Origin: Thiosocius teredinicola
GTDB taxonomy: Bacteria > Pseudomonadota > Gammaproteobacteria > Chromatiales > Chromatiaceae
Reading direction: 5' to 3'
Length of the DNA stretch: 64,000 nucleotides
Assembly (NCBI RefSeq): GCF_002009425.1
Contig: NZ_CP019936.1
Span: 4,575,297-4,639,296 of the forward strand
The notes under the pieces are model-generated. The model was not told where the DNA came from, did no database searches, and worked only from the letters and a program-made list of their open reading frames with translations. Of the stretch, positions 8,713 to 17,324 are shown one piece after another. The stretch's first letter is position 1. Every line of letters starts with the position of its first letter. The position numbers were made by a program, and so were the translations under genes.

Positions 8713-8761
8713 TGTTTATACCTCTTTGTACCTAAATCTCTTGTTTGCGGGCGGACTGCGA

Positions 8762-9229
8762 TTACTTCGCGATCAGCTCGCTCGGATCACCGGCGCGGTA
8801 GCCGTTCGCTTCAACAAAGAACTTGTTGTCAGCGATCTTGCTGATGTCAGCTTCTGGCTTGCCGCCGTAAGGATCGATAGAACCTTCCGGGGTGGTACGG
8901 ATCGGGAATTTGAAGCGCTTCATGGTGCCGTTGCGGAACTTGATGGTCCACATGATCGAGTCGGTACCACGCAGCGGCTGTACGGAGGCGCCGAGCGGAA
9001 CGATGTCAGCATACGGACGCGCTTCGATAGCGTTTTGCGGGCAGATCTTGATGCAGGAGTAGCACTCCCAGCACTGTTCCGGCTCCTGGTTGTAAGACTT
9101 CATGGCATGGCCGGTTTCCGAACCATCCTTATCCAGTTTCATCAGATCGTGCGGGCAGATATACATGCACGCCGTCTTGTCCTGGCCCTTACAGCCATCG
9201 CACTTATCGGTACGTACGAATGTAGGCAT
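8762..9229 (-). CDS. aprB: Adenylylsulfate reductase beta subunit (ferredoxin-like)
   Basis: The 155-residue iron-sulfur subunit that passes electrons between the AprA flavin and the membrane quinone pathway. The start ATG at 9229 follows AGGAGA; the longer frame to 9502 has no ribosome site and would roughly double the N-terminus. Two [4Fe-4S] cysteine groups are visible: CDGCKGQDKTACMYICP and CWECYSCIKICP. The C-terminal tail (IRTTPEGSIDPYGG and on) wraps AprA in known structures. It is first in the aprBA operon; the promoter must lie in the 427-base gap shared with the divergent thioredoxin-HEAT gene. Confidence 0.97.
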   Translation of the reverse strand: MPTFVRTDKCDGCKGQDKTACMYICPHDLMKLDKDGSETGHAMKSYNQEPEQCWECYSCIKICPQNAIEARPYADIVPLGASVQPLRGTDSIMWTIKFRNGTMKRFKFPIRTTPEGSIDPYGGKPEADISKIADNKFFVEANGYRAGDPSELIAK

Positions 9230-9656
9230 CGATGATTTCTCCTGAGGTTTACACTGCAGTGTTGACGTCGCCCGCGGGCGACAGTTCTCTAAGAAGGTCG
9301 GCAAACTCTTGTGCTGCGGAGCTTCCCGAGCGTCTTCTATTCGTGGGGCCCTCGTCTGGCAACCCGGCTTCCGGATAGCCGACCTCTGCCAGGTCAGGCG
9401 CGCACTCGTCTCTAACGCGCAGGCGCCCGGCGGGGCCTCGGGGTCGCTAAACATAGAGAGGGCGGGGAAAAAAGGCCAAACAGTTTTACGGCCGGCTGGC
9501 ATAAATTAGCCTTATTTCTTTTTCTAATACAGATCATCAAAGTTCTGTTTTTCTTCAACTTTTCAACGAGTCCAAAGCACCGTCGGGACTACCCTGCGGC
9601 GCTTGACGTGGACAAGCACGTGATACATTCCCGATAGCGATGAAGGATCTTCCCCT
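9230..9656. other. Divergent promoter region between aprB and a thioredoxin-HEAT gene
   Basis: 427 bases without a credible gene; only out-of-frame extensions of aprB cross it. The part nearest 9500-9560 is AT-rich and probably holds promoter elements, but no convincing -35/-10 pair or operator could be fixed by eye. Confidence 0.4.
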
Positions 9657-10307
9657 ATGAGCGAATCCAACCCACCGGATGCCGAGCTGTTCATCGCCTC
9701 GGGATGCGCACACTGCCCGGTCGTTCTCAGCGGCCTCGCAGAACTGGTCAAGGCCGGCAGGATCGGCCGCCTGACCGTGGTCAATGTCGCCAGCGAACCC
9801 GAAACCGCGCGCCAGCGCGGCATCCGCAGTGTGCCGTGGACGCGTATCGGACCGTTCGAGCTGATCGGCAATCACTCGCCGCAGGAGTTGGCGGACTGGG
9901 CCGAGCGCGCAGGCAGCGCGGCAGGTATCGGCGAGTATCTGACCAGCCAGCTGGCCGCCGGCGAACTCGACGCCGTAATCGCCGCCTGCCGCCGTCATCC
10001 GGTGCTGCTACCGGTGCTGCTCGAATTGGCGGCCGACCTCGAAATCCCGTTTGCCGTGCGCATCGGCATCGGCGCAGTCGTAGAGGATCTGGGCCCGCAG
10101 GGTTATCTGAATGATCACCTGGAGAATGTGCTGGCGTTGGCCGACGACCCGCAACCGCAGGTGCGTGCCGATGCCGCGCATTTCCTCGGCCTGATCGGCG
10201 GCGAGGCGGCGCATGCCAAGCTCACCGAGATGGCGAACGACGACGATGCGCAGGTGCGGGAGATCGCCACCGACTCGTTGAACGACCTTGAGACCACGCG
10301 CCGGTAA
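9657..10307 (+). CDS. Thioredoxin-fold protein fused to HEAT-like repeats
   Basis: A 216-residue protein. Residues 8-75 look like a thioredoxin/glutaredoxin fold: ELFIASGCAHCPVV carries the redox pair C17-x-x-C20, and GIRSVPWTRIG holds the expected cis-proline. Residues about 95-216 contain helical repeats, including PQVRADAAHFLGLIG and AQVREIATDSL, typical HEAT-like units. GAAGGA sits 8 bases before the ATG. The fusion suggests a disulfide reductase or sensor that docks onto a partner protein through the repeats. It is divergent from aprBA, so a redox link to sulfur metabolism is possible but inferred. Confidence 0.7.
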   Translation: MSESNPPDAELFIASGCAHCPVVLSGLAELVKAGRIGRLTVVNVASEPETARQRGIRSVPWTRIGPFELIGNHSPQELADWAERAGSAAGIGEYLTSQLAAGELDAVIAACRRHPVLLPVLLELAADLEIPFAVRIGIGAVVEDLGPQGYLNDHLENVLALADDPQPQVRADAAHFLGLIGGEAAHAKLTEMANDDDAQVREIATDSLNDLETTRR

Positions 10308-10386
10308 CATTTGATCCGCCCGACACCTCGCATTCATGGCGAGGTCGGTTAGACTTGGCGCGCTTTCTTCTATCAACCGGCACAGC

Positions 10387-10935
10387 ATGCAGATTCCCGA
10401 CCGCGAAGCGCAGATTGTCCAGACGCACGCTCCGTTCATTTGCCAGGTGGTGCAACTGATTCAGGGTGGCGACAAACCGCAACTCGACAGCGTGCTGAAA
10501 ACCGCCGCCGAGAACGGCTGGGATGCGCTGGTCGGCGCCGTCCGCCAGATAGCCGCCGGTCGTCGCGACGACAGTGTTTGCCAGGGTCTCGACGACGAAG
10601 ACCGCGCCATTGCCGAAGCCATCCTGCGCGGCCTGCAGGACCCGGCCACCCTGCCAGACCCGGCCAAAAAGGCCGACCCGACACTGGCGGCACCGGGCCT
10701 CGCCCACATGATCCATTCGGCAGCCACCGGCAACCCGCAGGCGCTGGCGTTGATCAGCCAGATGGCCGAGCAGATGAGCAAGGTGGGCGGCGACATGAGC
10801 CGTGTCGCCGGCGCCATCCGCCCGATGATCAACGGCGAACGCGACCCTGACAGGCTGTGCGCCAACATGGACGCGCGTGGCCAGCAGCTGGTGCTGCAGA
10901 TCCTCGACGAACTGGGCAAGCTGGACCTGCATTGA
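10387..10935 (+). CDS. Conserved hypothetical protein
   Basis: A 182-residue, probably helical cytoplasmic protein with no recognised domain. The start at 10387 (MQIPDREAQIVQTH) is preferred over an upstream codon at 10336 because the extra residues look non-coding. C-terminal stretches such as ALALISQMAEQMSKVGGDMS and QQLVLQILDELGKLDL are amphipathic. Its TGA overlaps by one base the ATG of the next gene, so it is translationally coupled to the DUF423 gene and the methyltransferase. Confidence 0.55.
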   Translation: MQIPDREAQIVQTHAPFICQVVQLIQGGDKPQLDSVLKTAAENGWDALVGAVRQIAAGRRDDSVCQGLDDEDRAIAEAILRGLQDPATLPDPAKKADPTLAAPGLAHMIHSAATGNPQALALISQMAEQMSKVGGDMSRVAGAIRPMINGERDPDRLCANMDARGQQLVLQILDELGKLDLH

Positions 10936-11315
10936 TGAATCGCCTGCAGCATTTCATTTTCATCGGCGCGGTCAACGGCTTTCTCGCGGTCGCCCTGGGT
11001 GCGTTCGCCGCACATGGGCTGAAGGGGCTGCTGAGCCACGGCATGCTCGACATCTTTCAGACCGGGGTCGACTACCAGGCCACGCACGCGCTCGCGCTGC
11101 TACTGGTCGGACTGCTCGGCAACCACAGCAACCACCGCTCGCTCGGCTATGCCGGCTGGGCATTCGCCACCGGCATTCTGCTGTTCTCCGGCAGTCTCTA
11201 CCTGCTCGCGGTGACCGACATCCGCTGGCTCGGCGCGATCACACCGGTCGGCGGCACACTGTTTCTGTTCGGCTGGGCCGCGCTTGCCTGGTACGGTTTC
11301 CGTAAAGACGCGTGA
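10935..11315 (+). CDS. DUF423 (YgdD-type) small membrane protein
   Basis: A 126-residue inner-membrane protein with about four hydrophobic segments. The pattern GAVNGFLAVALGAFAAHGLK at the start and YQATHALALLLVG, GILLFSGSLYLLAVT and ITPVGGTLFLFGWAAL later are diagnostic of DUF423. Function unknown. Its start overlaps the upstream stop, and its own stop overlaps the GTG of the next gene, giving a tightly coupled three-gene unit. Confidence 0.85.
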   Translation: MNRLQHFIFIGAVNGFLAVALGAFAAHGLKGLLSHGMLDIFQTGVDYQATHALALLLVGLLGNHSNHRSLGYAGWAFATGILLFSGSLYLLAVTDIRWLGAITPVGGTLFLFGWAALAWYGFRKDA

Positions 11316-12247
11316 TCGATCCAGCCCCGCTGCGCAATCGCGTGCTCAAGAATCAGCGCCACCTCGCCAAATGGGCGCGGCGCGAAGGTATCGAGGCGTT
11401 CCGCCTGTACGATCGCGACATGCCCGAGTTTCCGATGGCGATCGACCGCTATCGCGACTGGCTGCACGTGCAGGTGTTCGAGAAGAAGCGCACCTTCAGC
11501 GATCAGGAACTGGACGCGGTACGCGCCGACCTCGCCGACGCACTGGACATCCCGCCGCAGCAGGTCATCCTCAAGTACCGGCGTCGCCAGCGCGGCACGA
11601 GTCAGTACGAAAAACTCGATACGGCCACACCGTCTTTCACCGTCGAAGAGCGTGGCCTGCGCTTTGAGGTGAACCTGGGACGCTACCTGGATACCGGCCT
11701 GTTCCTCGACCACCGAGACACACGCCGCATGGTCGGCGAACTGGCCGACAACAAGACCTTTCTCAACCTGTTCGCCTATACCGGCAGCTTCACCGTGTAT
11801 GCCGCCGCCGGTGGCGCGCGGCGCAGCGTGACGGTGGACATGTCGAACACCTACCAGGCCTGGAGCCGGCGCAACCTGGTGCACAACCAACTGCAGGACG
11901 ACGAGCGGCATACCTTCGTGCAGTCGGACGTGCTCGCCTTTCTCCACCGCATGCGCGCGGCGCGCGCCCTGTTCGACCTGATCGTGCTCGATCCACCGAG
12001 CTTCTCGAACTCGAAACGCATGCGCGATACCTTCGATGTGCAACGCGACCAGGTGGCGCTGCTCGACGCCACCGTGTCTCTTCTGGCACCCGGGGGCACG
12101 CTGTTTTTCTCGAACAACCGCCAGGGATTCAAGCTCGATCCGCAGGTCGCCGATCTGGCCGAGGTCGAAGAGATCACGCAGCAGACCGTGCCGCCCGACT
12201 TTCAAAGGTTCCAGCCGCACCGCTGCTGGCGGCTGAACAAAACCTAG
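11312..12247 (+). CDS. SAM-dependent methyltransferase resembling RlmK (C-terminal domain of RlmKL)
   Basis: A 311-residue class I methyltransferase starting at GTG (11312) inside a GTGA overlap. It resembles the RlmK half of E. coli RlmKL, which makes m7G2069 in 23S rRNA: LDTGLFLDHRDTRRMV, FLNLFAYTGSFTVYAA (SAM-binding), LDPPSFSNSKRM (catalytic DPPxF) and FFSNNRQGFKLD are family blocks. The N-terminal THUMP/RlmL part of the fused enzyme is absent, so it is a stand-alone RlmK-type enzyme. Substrate base is inferred from resemblance. Confidence 0.75.
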   Translation: MIDPAPLRNRVLKNQRHLAKWARREGIEAFRLYDRDMPEFPMAIDRYRDWLHVQVFEKKRTFSDQELDAVRADLADALDIPPQQVILKYRRRQRGTSQYEKLDTATPSFTVEERGLRFEVNLGRYLDTGLFLDHRDTRRMVGELADNKTFLNLFAYTGSFTVYAAAGGARRSVTVDMSNTYQAWSRRNLVHNQLQDDERHTFVQSDVLAFLHRMRAARALFDLIVLDPPSFSNSKRMRDTFDVQRDQVALLDATVSLLAPGGTLFFSNNRQGFKLDPQVADLAEVEEITQQTVPPDFQRFQPHRCWRLNKT

Positions 12248-12300
12248 CGAGCAGAGCTACCGGCTTTCTTTCCCGGCTGGCGTGCGTCTACTATCGCAAC

Positions 12301-13662
12301 ATGAGCAAGCGCCTCCTGATTATCGAAGACGACAACGCTTTGCAGCAGATGCTCGCATTGCATTTCGAAGATCAGGGTTTCAGCGTCGACACCGCGGATA
12401 ATTGCGGTGCAGGCGAATCGCTGGCCGCCGACGCAAGCTACGACCTGGTAATGCTCGATCAGCAGTTGCCCGACGGTCACGGCATCGATCTGCTGCCGCG
12501 CTTGCGCGATCGGCTGCCCGATACCGCGATCATCATGATGACCGGGCAACACGATCTCGAACTCGCCATCGAGGCCATCAAGCGCGGCGCTGCCGACTTC
12601 GTCCACAAGCCGATCAAGACGGCCACGCTGCAGTCGACGGTCGACCGGGTTCTGGCAGCCCGCAAATCGCCCGTCGGCGATAAACCGGCGACGCCCACAC
12701 GCACCTTCGGCGACCTGATCGGGCGCAGCGAGGGCATGCTCGAGGTCAGCAAACAGATCGCCCTGTCGGCCAGCAACCAGGCGACCGTACTGATCAGCGG
12801 CGAATCGGGTACCGGCAAAGAGGTGGTCGCGCGACTGATTCATCAGCACAGCCAGCGCAGCGGTCCGTTCATCGCCATCAACTGCGCCGCGATCGTCGAT
12901 TCGTTGCTCGAAAGCGAATTGTTCGGCCATGAGAAGGGCGCATTTACCGGCGCCGACCGTAGCAAGCCCGGCAAATTCGAGTTGGCCAACAACGGCACCC
13001 TGTTTCTCGACGAGATCGCCGAACTGGCGCCGACGCTGCAAGCGAAACTGCTGCGCGCCTTGCAGGAGCGGGTGATCGAACGTGTCGGCGGCACGTCGTC
13101 GATCGAGGTCAATGCACGCATCATCGCCGCCACCCACCGCGACCTGTTCGAACGCGCGAGCCAAGGGGCATTTCGAGAAGATCTCGCCTATCGCCTGAAC
13201 GTGATCAATATCCTTATCCCGCCGCTGCGCGAACGCCGCGAAGATATCCCGCTGCTCGGCGAGGCCTTGCTGGCGAAGGTCGCCGGCCAACACGGGCAGA
13301 CCGCACCCACGCTTTCTGCGGCCGCGCTGAACCTGCTGCAAAGCCACGCCTGGCCGGGCAACGTACGTGAACTCGAAAACGTACTCACCCAGGCGTTAGT
13401 GTTTGCCCGCGGCGATAGTGAGATCACCCCGGCCCACCTCCGCCTGCAGACATCCGCTCCGGCTCGTGCGCTCGAGCCGAGCGCACCGCGCGACGACGCG
13501 CCCTTGCGAACCCTCGATGAAGTCGAAGCGGCGCATGTGCAGCGCGTGCTGGATCATACCGGCGGACACAAAGGGCGGAGCTGCGAAATCCTCGGCATCT
13601 CGCGCCCGGCACTCGACCGAAAGATCCAGAAATACGACCTGCGCCTGCCGCAGCGCGATTGA
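12301..13662 (+). CDS. NtrC-family sigma-54-dependent response regulator
   Basis: A 453-residue regulator with three domains in order. The receiver (1-120) has phospho-acceptor D53 in MLDQQLPDG and K103. The AAA+ domain (about 137-370) has Walker A GESGTGKE at 167-174, the sigma-54-contacting GAFTGA at 213-218 and Walker B around LFLDEIAEL. A Fis-type DNA-binding helix-turn-helix sits at the C-terminus (HKGRSCEILGISRPALDRKI). No histidine kinase gene is adjacent. The next gene, an ECF sigma factor, has a sigma-54-type promoter and repeated GTTAAA sites between the two genes, so this protein is the obvious candidate activator. Confidence 0.93.
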   Translation: MSKRLLIIEDDNALQQMLALHFEDQGFSVDTADNCGAGESLAADASYDLVMLDQQLPDGHGIDLLPRLRDRLPDTAIIMMTGQHDLELAIEAIKRGAADFVHKPIKTATLQSTVDRVLAARKSPVGDKPATPTRTFGDLIGRSEGMLEVSKQIALSASNQATVLISGESGTGKEVVARLIHQHSQRSGPFIAINCAAIVDSLLESELFGHEKGAFTGADRSKPGKFELANNGTLFLDEIAELAPTLQAKLLRALQERVIERVGGTSSIEVNARIIAATHRDLFERASQGAFREDLAYRLNVINILIPPLRERREDIPLLGEALLAKVAGQHGQTAPTLSAAALNLLQSHAWPGNVRELENVLTQALVFARGDSEITPAHLRLQTSAPARALEPSAPRDDAPLRTLDEVEAAHVQRVLDHTGGHKGRSCEILGISRPALDRKIQKYDLRLPQRD

Positions 13663-13673
13663 CCGCCCAACGG

Positions 13674-13731
13674 TTTAACAGATCGTTAAATCCAGGATCG
13701 ATGTAACGAAACGTTAAAACGATACGTTAAA
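13674..13731 (+). promoter_or_regulatory. GTTAAA repeats, candidate activator (UAS) sites
   Basis: An inverted repeat TTTAAC-N5-GTTAAA lies at 13674-13690. Two direct ACGTTAAA copies follow at 13711 and 13724, 13 bases apart. The array lies about 50-110 bases upstream of a sigma-54-type promoter, the usual place for enhancer sites of NtrC-type activators. Confidence 0.5.
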
Positions 13732-13783
13732 ATTCGCTTCGAGACGTCAGCATTTTTTCTTTTTAAAACAAAGCTTTAAAAAC

Positions 13784-13799
13784 TGGCACGCGGCCTGCT
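13784..13799 (+). promoter_or_regulatory. Sigma-54-type promoter for the ECF sigma gene
   Basis: TGGCACG-N4-CTGCT, with GG and GC separated by exactly 10 bases, against the consensus TGGCACG-N4-TTGCW. It sits 41 bases before the ATG at 13840. An AT-rich tract (about 13752-13781) between it and the upstream repeats could be a bend or IHF region. Confidence 0.65.
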
Positions 13800-13839
13800 C
13801 TGTCGTTCGGCAAATGAATTTTGCTGAAGGACGAAACCG

Positions 13840-14373
13840 ATGACCGCCATTGCCTACGCCGCCGAACTCACCCAGCCTGAAGCCGGGACAGAACGCAGCG
13901 ATGATCGCGAAAGCCGCTTCAACCAGCTGATCGCGGTGTACATGGATGACCTGTATCGCTACGCGCGCTGGCTCAGCGGCAATGCCGCAGTCGCCGACGA
14001 CCTGGTACAGGACACCTTGATGCGGGCCTGGCGTTCGATGGACAAGTTGAACGACCCGAAGGCCGTGAAAGGCTGGCTGCTGACGATCCTGCGGCGCGAG
14101 AACGCCCGCCGCTTCGAGCGCAAGTCGCTGCCCGAAAGCGGCGTGCCGACCGAAGAGGTGGCCGCGCAACGCGAAGAGTACGACACCTCGACCGAGGCCT
14201 TCGTGCTCCGCCAGGCGCTGGAGAAGCTGCCACCCGAATACCGTGAGCCGTTGCTGATGCAGGTGGTGTACGGCTATTCGCAGAAAGAGATCGCGCTGCA
14301 ACTCGGCATCTCGGTGGCCGGGGCCGGTACCCGCCTGTTCCGCGCACGCGAGAAACTGCGGGAGCTACTGTGA
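13840..14373 (+). CDS. ECF-type RNA polymerase sigma factor (unit without anti-sigma gene)
   Basis: A 177-residue sigma-70-family factor with region 2 (LYRYARWLSGNAAVADDLVQDTLMRAWRSM) and region 4 (LEKLPPEYREPLLMQV to SQKEIALQLGISVAGAGTRLFRAREKLREL). GAAGGA precedes the ATG. It is a close paralogue of the sigma factor at 39797, sharing PEYR-PLL-QV, the KEI motif and TRLFRAR, but no anti-sigma gene follows. A receiver-only protein overlaps its stop codon, and a sigma-54-type promoter lies upstream. This suggests control by transcription and perhaps by a phosphorylated receiver partner instead of a membrane anti-sigma factor. Confidence 0.93.
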   Translation: MTAIAYAAELTQPEAGTERSDDRESRFNQLIAVYMDDLYRYARWLSGNAAVADDLVQDTLMRAWRSMDKLNDPKAVKGWLLTILRRENARRFERKSLPESGVPTEEVAAQREEYDTSTEAFVLRQALEKLPPEYREPLLMQVVYGYSQKEIALQLGISVAGAGTRLFRAREKLRELL

Positions 14374-14753
14374 TCGCGCGCCGCCCACCGCGCAAGCGTC
14401 TGCTGATCGTCGACGATGATGCCGGCCTCTGCCAGATGCTGGCCTGGGAGTTCGAAGATCTGGGATATGACGTTGAGCTGGCGTACGACTGCCGGGAGGG
14501 CGGCCGCTGTCTGTCCGACCGCCGCTTCGACGCAATCCTGTTGGACTATCACCTGCCCGACGGCAACGGCGTGTCATTGATGCGCCAGATGCGGCACCGT
14601 CAACCGGGGGCGGTCTGGGGATTGATGAGCGCAGACAGTGTGAATGGTGGTTTGCCCGGTTGCCTGCAACACCCGCCGGTCATGCCGTTCTTCGCCAAAC
14701 CGGTGTCACCGCTGGCGGTCGATGCCGAGTTGGCCGCCATGGTGCCCGCCTGA
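14370..14753 (+). CDS. Receiver-only response regulator
   Basis: A 127-residue protein consisting of one receiver domain and no output domain. It starts at GTG 14370 in a GTGA overlap with the sigma gene stop, so translation is coupled. Acidic residues in VDDD, phospho-acceptor D59 in LLDYHLPDG, a serine in LMSADS and lysine in FAKPVSP are all in place. It resembles the receiver of the NtrC-type protein at 12301 (RLLI-DD, LPDG-G), suggesting duplication. It may act as a phosphate sink or as a partner that modulates the co-transcribed sigma factor; both are inference. Confidence 0.85.
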   Translation: MIARRPPRKRLLIVDDDAGLCQMLAWEFEDLGYDVELAYDCREGGRCLSDRRFDAILLDYHLPDGNGVSLMRQMRHRQPGAVWGLMSADSVNGGLPGCLQHPPVMPFFAKPVSPLAVDAELAAMVPA

Positions 14754-14758
14754 AGGCT

Positions 14759-15088
14759 TCAGGCTTCGCTGCCGAGCGCTTTGAGCGAGCGCTTGTGGAA
14801 AACGCTCATTTCCTTGGCGGCCTGAACGTCGCCGTTGCGTTCGGCCACTTCGATACCCTGGCGCAGCACATCGGCAGCTTCGGCATGTTCACCCTTGGTC
14901 GACAGGGCCTTGCCGAGCACCTTCCATGCAGCGGAATAGTCGGCGTCGTGTTTCAGCGCTTCGCGCAGATGTGCGATGGCGGCGTCGGCATCGCCGATCT
15001 TGAGTAGCTCATTGCCCAGCGAATAGCGCAGCAGCGCGCCATCGACACCGCGCTCCAACATGCCGTGCAGATTGTCCAACATGGTCAT
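14759..15088 (-). CDS. Tetratricopeptide-repeat small protein
   Basis: A 109-residue helical protein with about two TPR units: LRYSLGNELLKIGDADAAIA and AWKVLGKALSTKGEHAEAAD. GAGGAAA precedes the ATG. TPRs mediate protein binding; the partner is unknown. It ends 6 bases from the convergent receiver gene and is downstream of speA on the same strand, with a 163-base gap that holds a small TAGTTAG/CTAACTA inverted repeat (15172-15191). Confidence 0.8.
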   Translation of the reverse strand: MTMLDNLHGMLERGVDGALLRYSLGNELLKIGDADAAIAHLREALKHDADYSAAWKVLGKALSTKGEHAEAADVLRQGIEVAERNGDVQAAKEMSVFHKRSLKALGSEA

Positions 15089-15251
15089 GGCCGTTTCCTC
15101 GTTTTCATTATTGTCGCTGCAACTTATCCCAGGTTAAAGAGGGTGTTTTCCAGGGTAGGCAGCGCACAGCCTAGTTAGCAAGCACTAACTATCCAGAAAC
15201 TTCTATTTTGGATTATAGAAAACAGCAGATTTAGGAAGCGGCGGGCGAGTT

Positions 15252-17126
15252 TCAGGTCTTTAGGTAGGTGTAACCGCGCAATCCCGCTTTCAGCTCGCGG
15301 TAATAGCTATCGATATACGCCTCTGAAACGCCCTCGGCACGGAGTCTCTGCAGGTAGGAGGTGAGCATCGCCTCGGGATCGAAATGCACATAGCGCAGCA
15401 GTTCGTCGACCGAATCGCCGCGCTCGGGCTCTGCCAGGCGGTACTTGCCGCCGGTCTCGGTAACGACATTAACCGCGTCGGTATCACCGAACAGATTGTG
15501 CATGTCGCCGAGGATCTCCTGGTAGGCGCCAACCAGAAAGATACCGAGCAGGTAGCGCTCGCCGGCACGCGGCTCGTGCAGCATCAGGGTGTTCTCCACG
15601 CCGTCCTGGTCGACGTAGTTTTCGATACAGCCATCGGAATCGCAGGTCAGGTCATGCATCAGCGCAGCCTGGTCGGGCAATTCGTTCAGGCGCTGCAGCG
15701 GCATCACCGGAAATATCTGTTCGATCGCCCAGATGTCGGGCAACGACTGGAACAATGAAAAATTGCAGAAAACCCGGTTGGCCAACATCTCGTTGAGCGC
15801 CTCGAGCAATTCACGATGCCGCCTGGACTCCAGGCGCAAGGCCCGCTTTACCTCGCGGGCGATGGCGAAAAACAGGGTCTCGGCAACCGCTCGACTCTGC
15901 AGCGTCATCGTACCTTGCGCGAACCGTTCATTGGCCTCGGCCAACAGGTGGCGTGCATTCTGGAAGCTCTGCGTCGGCACGCCGTCGCTCACCGCAGCGA
16001 GCAGCTCTTTCAGGCGGTACAACAGATCGTCGTCGACGGGATCACCGACCTCGAGATCGACGAAAGGCTGCTCGCGCTCGATCACGTCGGTGATCAATAC
16101 CGCGTGGTGCGCCGTCATCGCGCGCCCCGACTCGCTGAACACCATCGGCTGCGGCAGATCGTGCTCTTCGCAGATGCGCGCGATCGGCCGCAGCACCTCT
16201 TCGGCATAGGCCGACAGATCGTAGTTGGTGGAGCAGTAGTGCTGTGAACGGCTCCCCTCGTAGTCGATACCGAGTCCGCCACCGACATCGATGACACGGA
16301 TATCGGCACCGAGCCGGCGCAGTTCGACGAAATAGCGGGTCGCTTCGTTGATGCCGTGATGGATATCGCGCAAATCCGGAATCTGCGAACCAATGTGCGA
16401 ATGCAGCAACGCCAGCCAGTGCAGGCAATCGCGCTCACGCAGACGCTCGACGAACTCCAGCACCTGCGACGCCGACAAGCCGAACTTGGATTTTGCGCCG
16501 CCGGAGTTCTGCCATTTGCCGGCGGCGACGGCGGCAAGGCGCACGCGCACCCCGAGCAAGGGGTCGATACCCAGATCGGCGGCTTCGGCGAATACCAAGT
16601 CGAGCTCGGTCGGCTTTTCGATCACGATATAGACCGCGTAACCGAGACGCCGCCCGATCAGCGCCAGACGGATATACTCACGGTCCTTGTAACCATTGCA
16701 GACGATCACCCCGCCCTGCGGCGCCGTCGCCAGCACCGCCATCAGTTCGGGCTTGCTGCCGGCTTCGAGGCCGACGCAGTCGCCGCCGCCGGCAACGATC
16801 TGTTCGACCACGCTACGCTGCTGGTTGACCTTGATCGGATAAACGGCGCGATAGCCGCCGGTGTAATCCAATGCAGCCGCGGCGTCGGCAAACGCCCCGC
16901 ACAGGCGTTGCACGCGATGCTGCAGGATATCGTTGAAGCGCACCAGCACCGGCAGGCGCAGGCCCGAGGCCGTCAGATCCTGCGCCAGTTCAAACAGATC
17001 GATATCGTGCTCGTGCTTGGGATGCGGGCGGACGGTCGCATGGCCATGGTCGTTGATACCGAAATAGCCTTCTCCCCAACGGCCGACGCCGTAGTTCTGG
17101 GGGACTGATGCGACCTTTGCAGGCAT
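15252..17126 (-). CDS. speA: Biosynthetic arginine decarboxylase
   Basis: A 624-residue PLP enzyme making agmatine from arginine, the first step of one route to putrescine. PLP lysine K99 sits in YPIKVNQQ. Further family blocks are GLEAGSKPELMAVL, KFGLSASQV, HSHIGSQIPD, DVGGGLGIDYEGS, FSESGRAMTAHHAVL and CDSDG. Length and order of motifs fit SpeA, not the inducible AdiA type. It is divergent from the spermidine synthase gene, 199 bases apart. Agmatinase or the agmatine deiminase genes needed to reach putrescine are not in the window. Confidence 0.96.
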   Translation of the reverse strand: MPAKVASVPQNYGVGRWGEGYFGINDHGHATVRPHPKHEHDIDLFELAQDLTASGLRLPVLVRFNDILQHRVQRLCGAFADAAAALDYTGGYRAVYPIKVNQQRSVVEQIVAGGGDCVGLEAGSKPELMAVLATAPQGGVIVCNGYKDREYIRLALIGRRLGYAVYIVIEKPTELDLVFAEAADLGIDPLLGVRVRLAAVAAGKWQNSGGAKSKFGLSASQVLEFVERLRERDCLHWLALLHSHIGSQIPDLRDIHHGINEATRYFVELRRLGADIRVIDVGGGLGIDYEGSRSQHYCSTNYDLSAYAEEVLRPIARICEEHDLPQPMVFSESGRAMTAHHAVLITDVIEREQPFVDLEVGDPVDDDLLYRLKELLAAVSDGVPTQSFQNARHLLAEANERFAQGTMTLQSRAVAETLFFAIAREVKRALRLESRRHRELLEALNEMLANRVFCNFSLFQSLPDIWAIEQIFPVMPLQRLNELPDQAALMHDLTCDSDGCIENYVDQDGVENTLMLHEPRAGERYLLGIFLVGAYQEILGDMHNLFGDTDAVNVVTETGGKYRLAEPERGDSVDELLRYVHFDPEAMLTSYLQRLRAEGVSEAYIDSYYRELKAGLRGYTYLKT

Positions 17127-17324
17127 AACGACCTCGTAAGATGGATGAGCGACCTGCCCGCTTGAAAAGAGCGCGCGAAGCGGCGGTCGGCGACAGGAGG
17201 ATTATCCGGAAATTCGGCCGTGAACGCACTGCCTCGGCCGTACTATTCAACGCGCTTGTTGCCGGACGACAATCGTGCCGCTAAGGTGCGCCGCATCGAA
17301 CCCCTGTCCCCGCTGGAGTATTGC

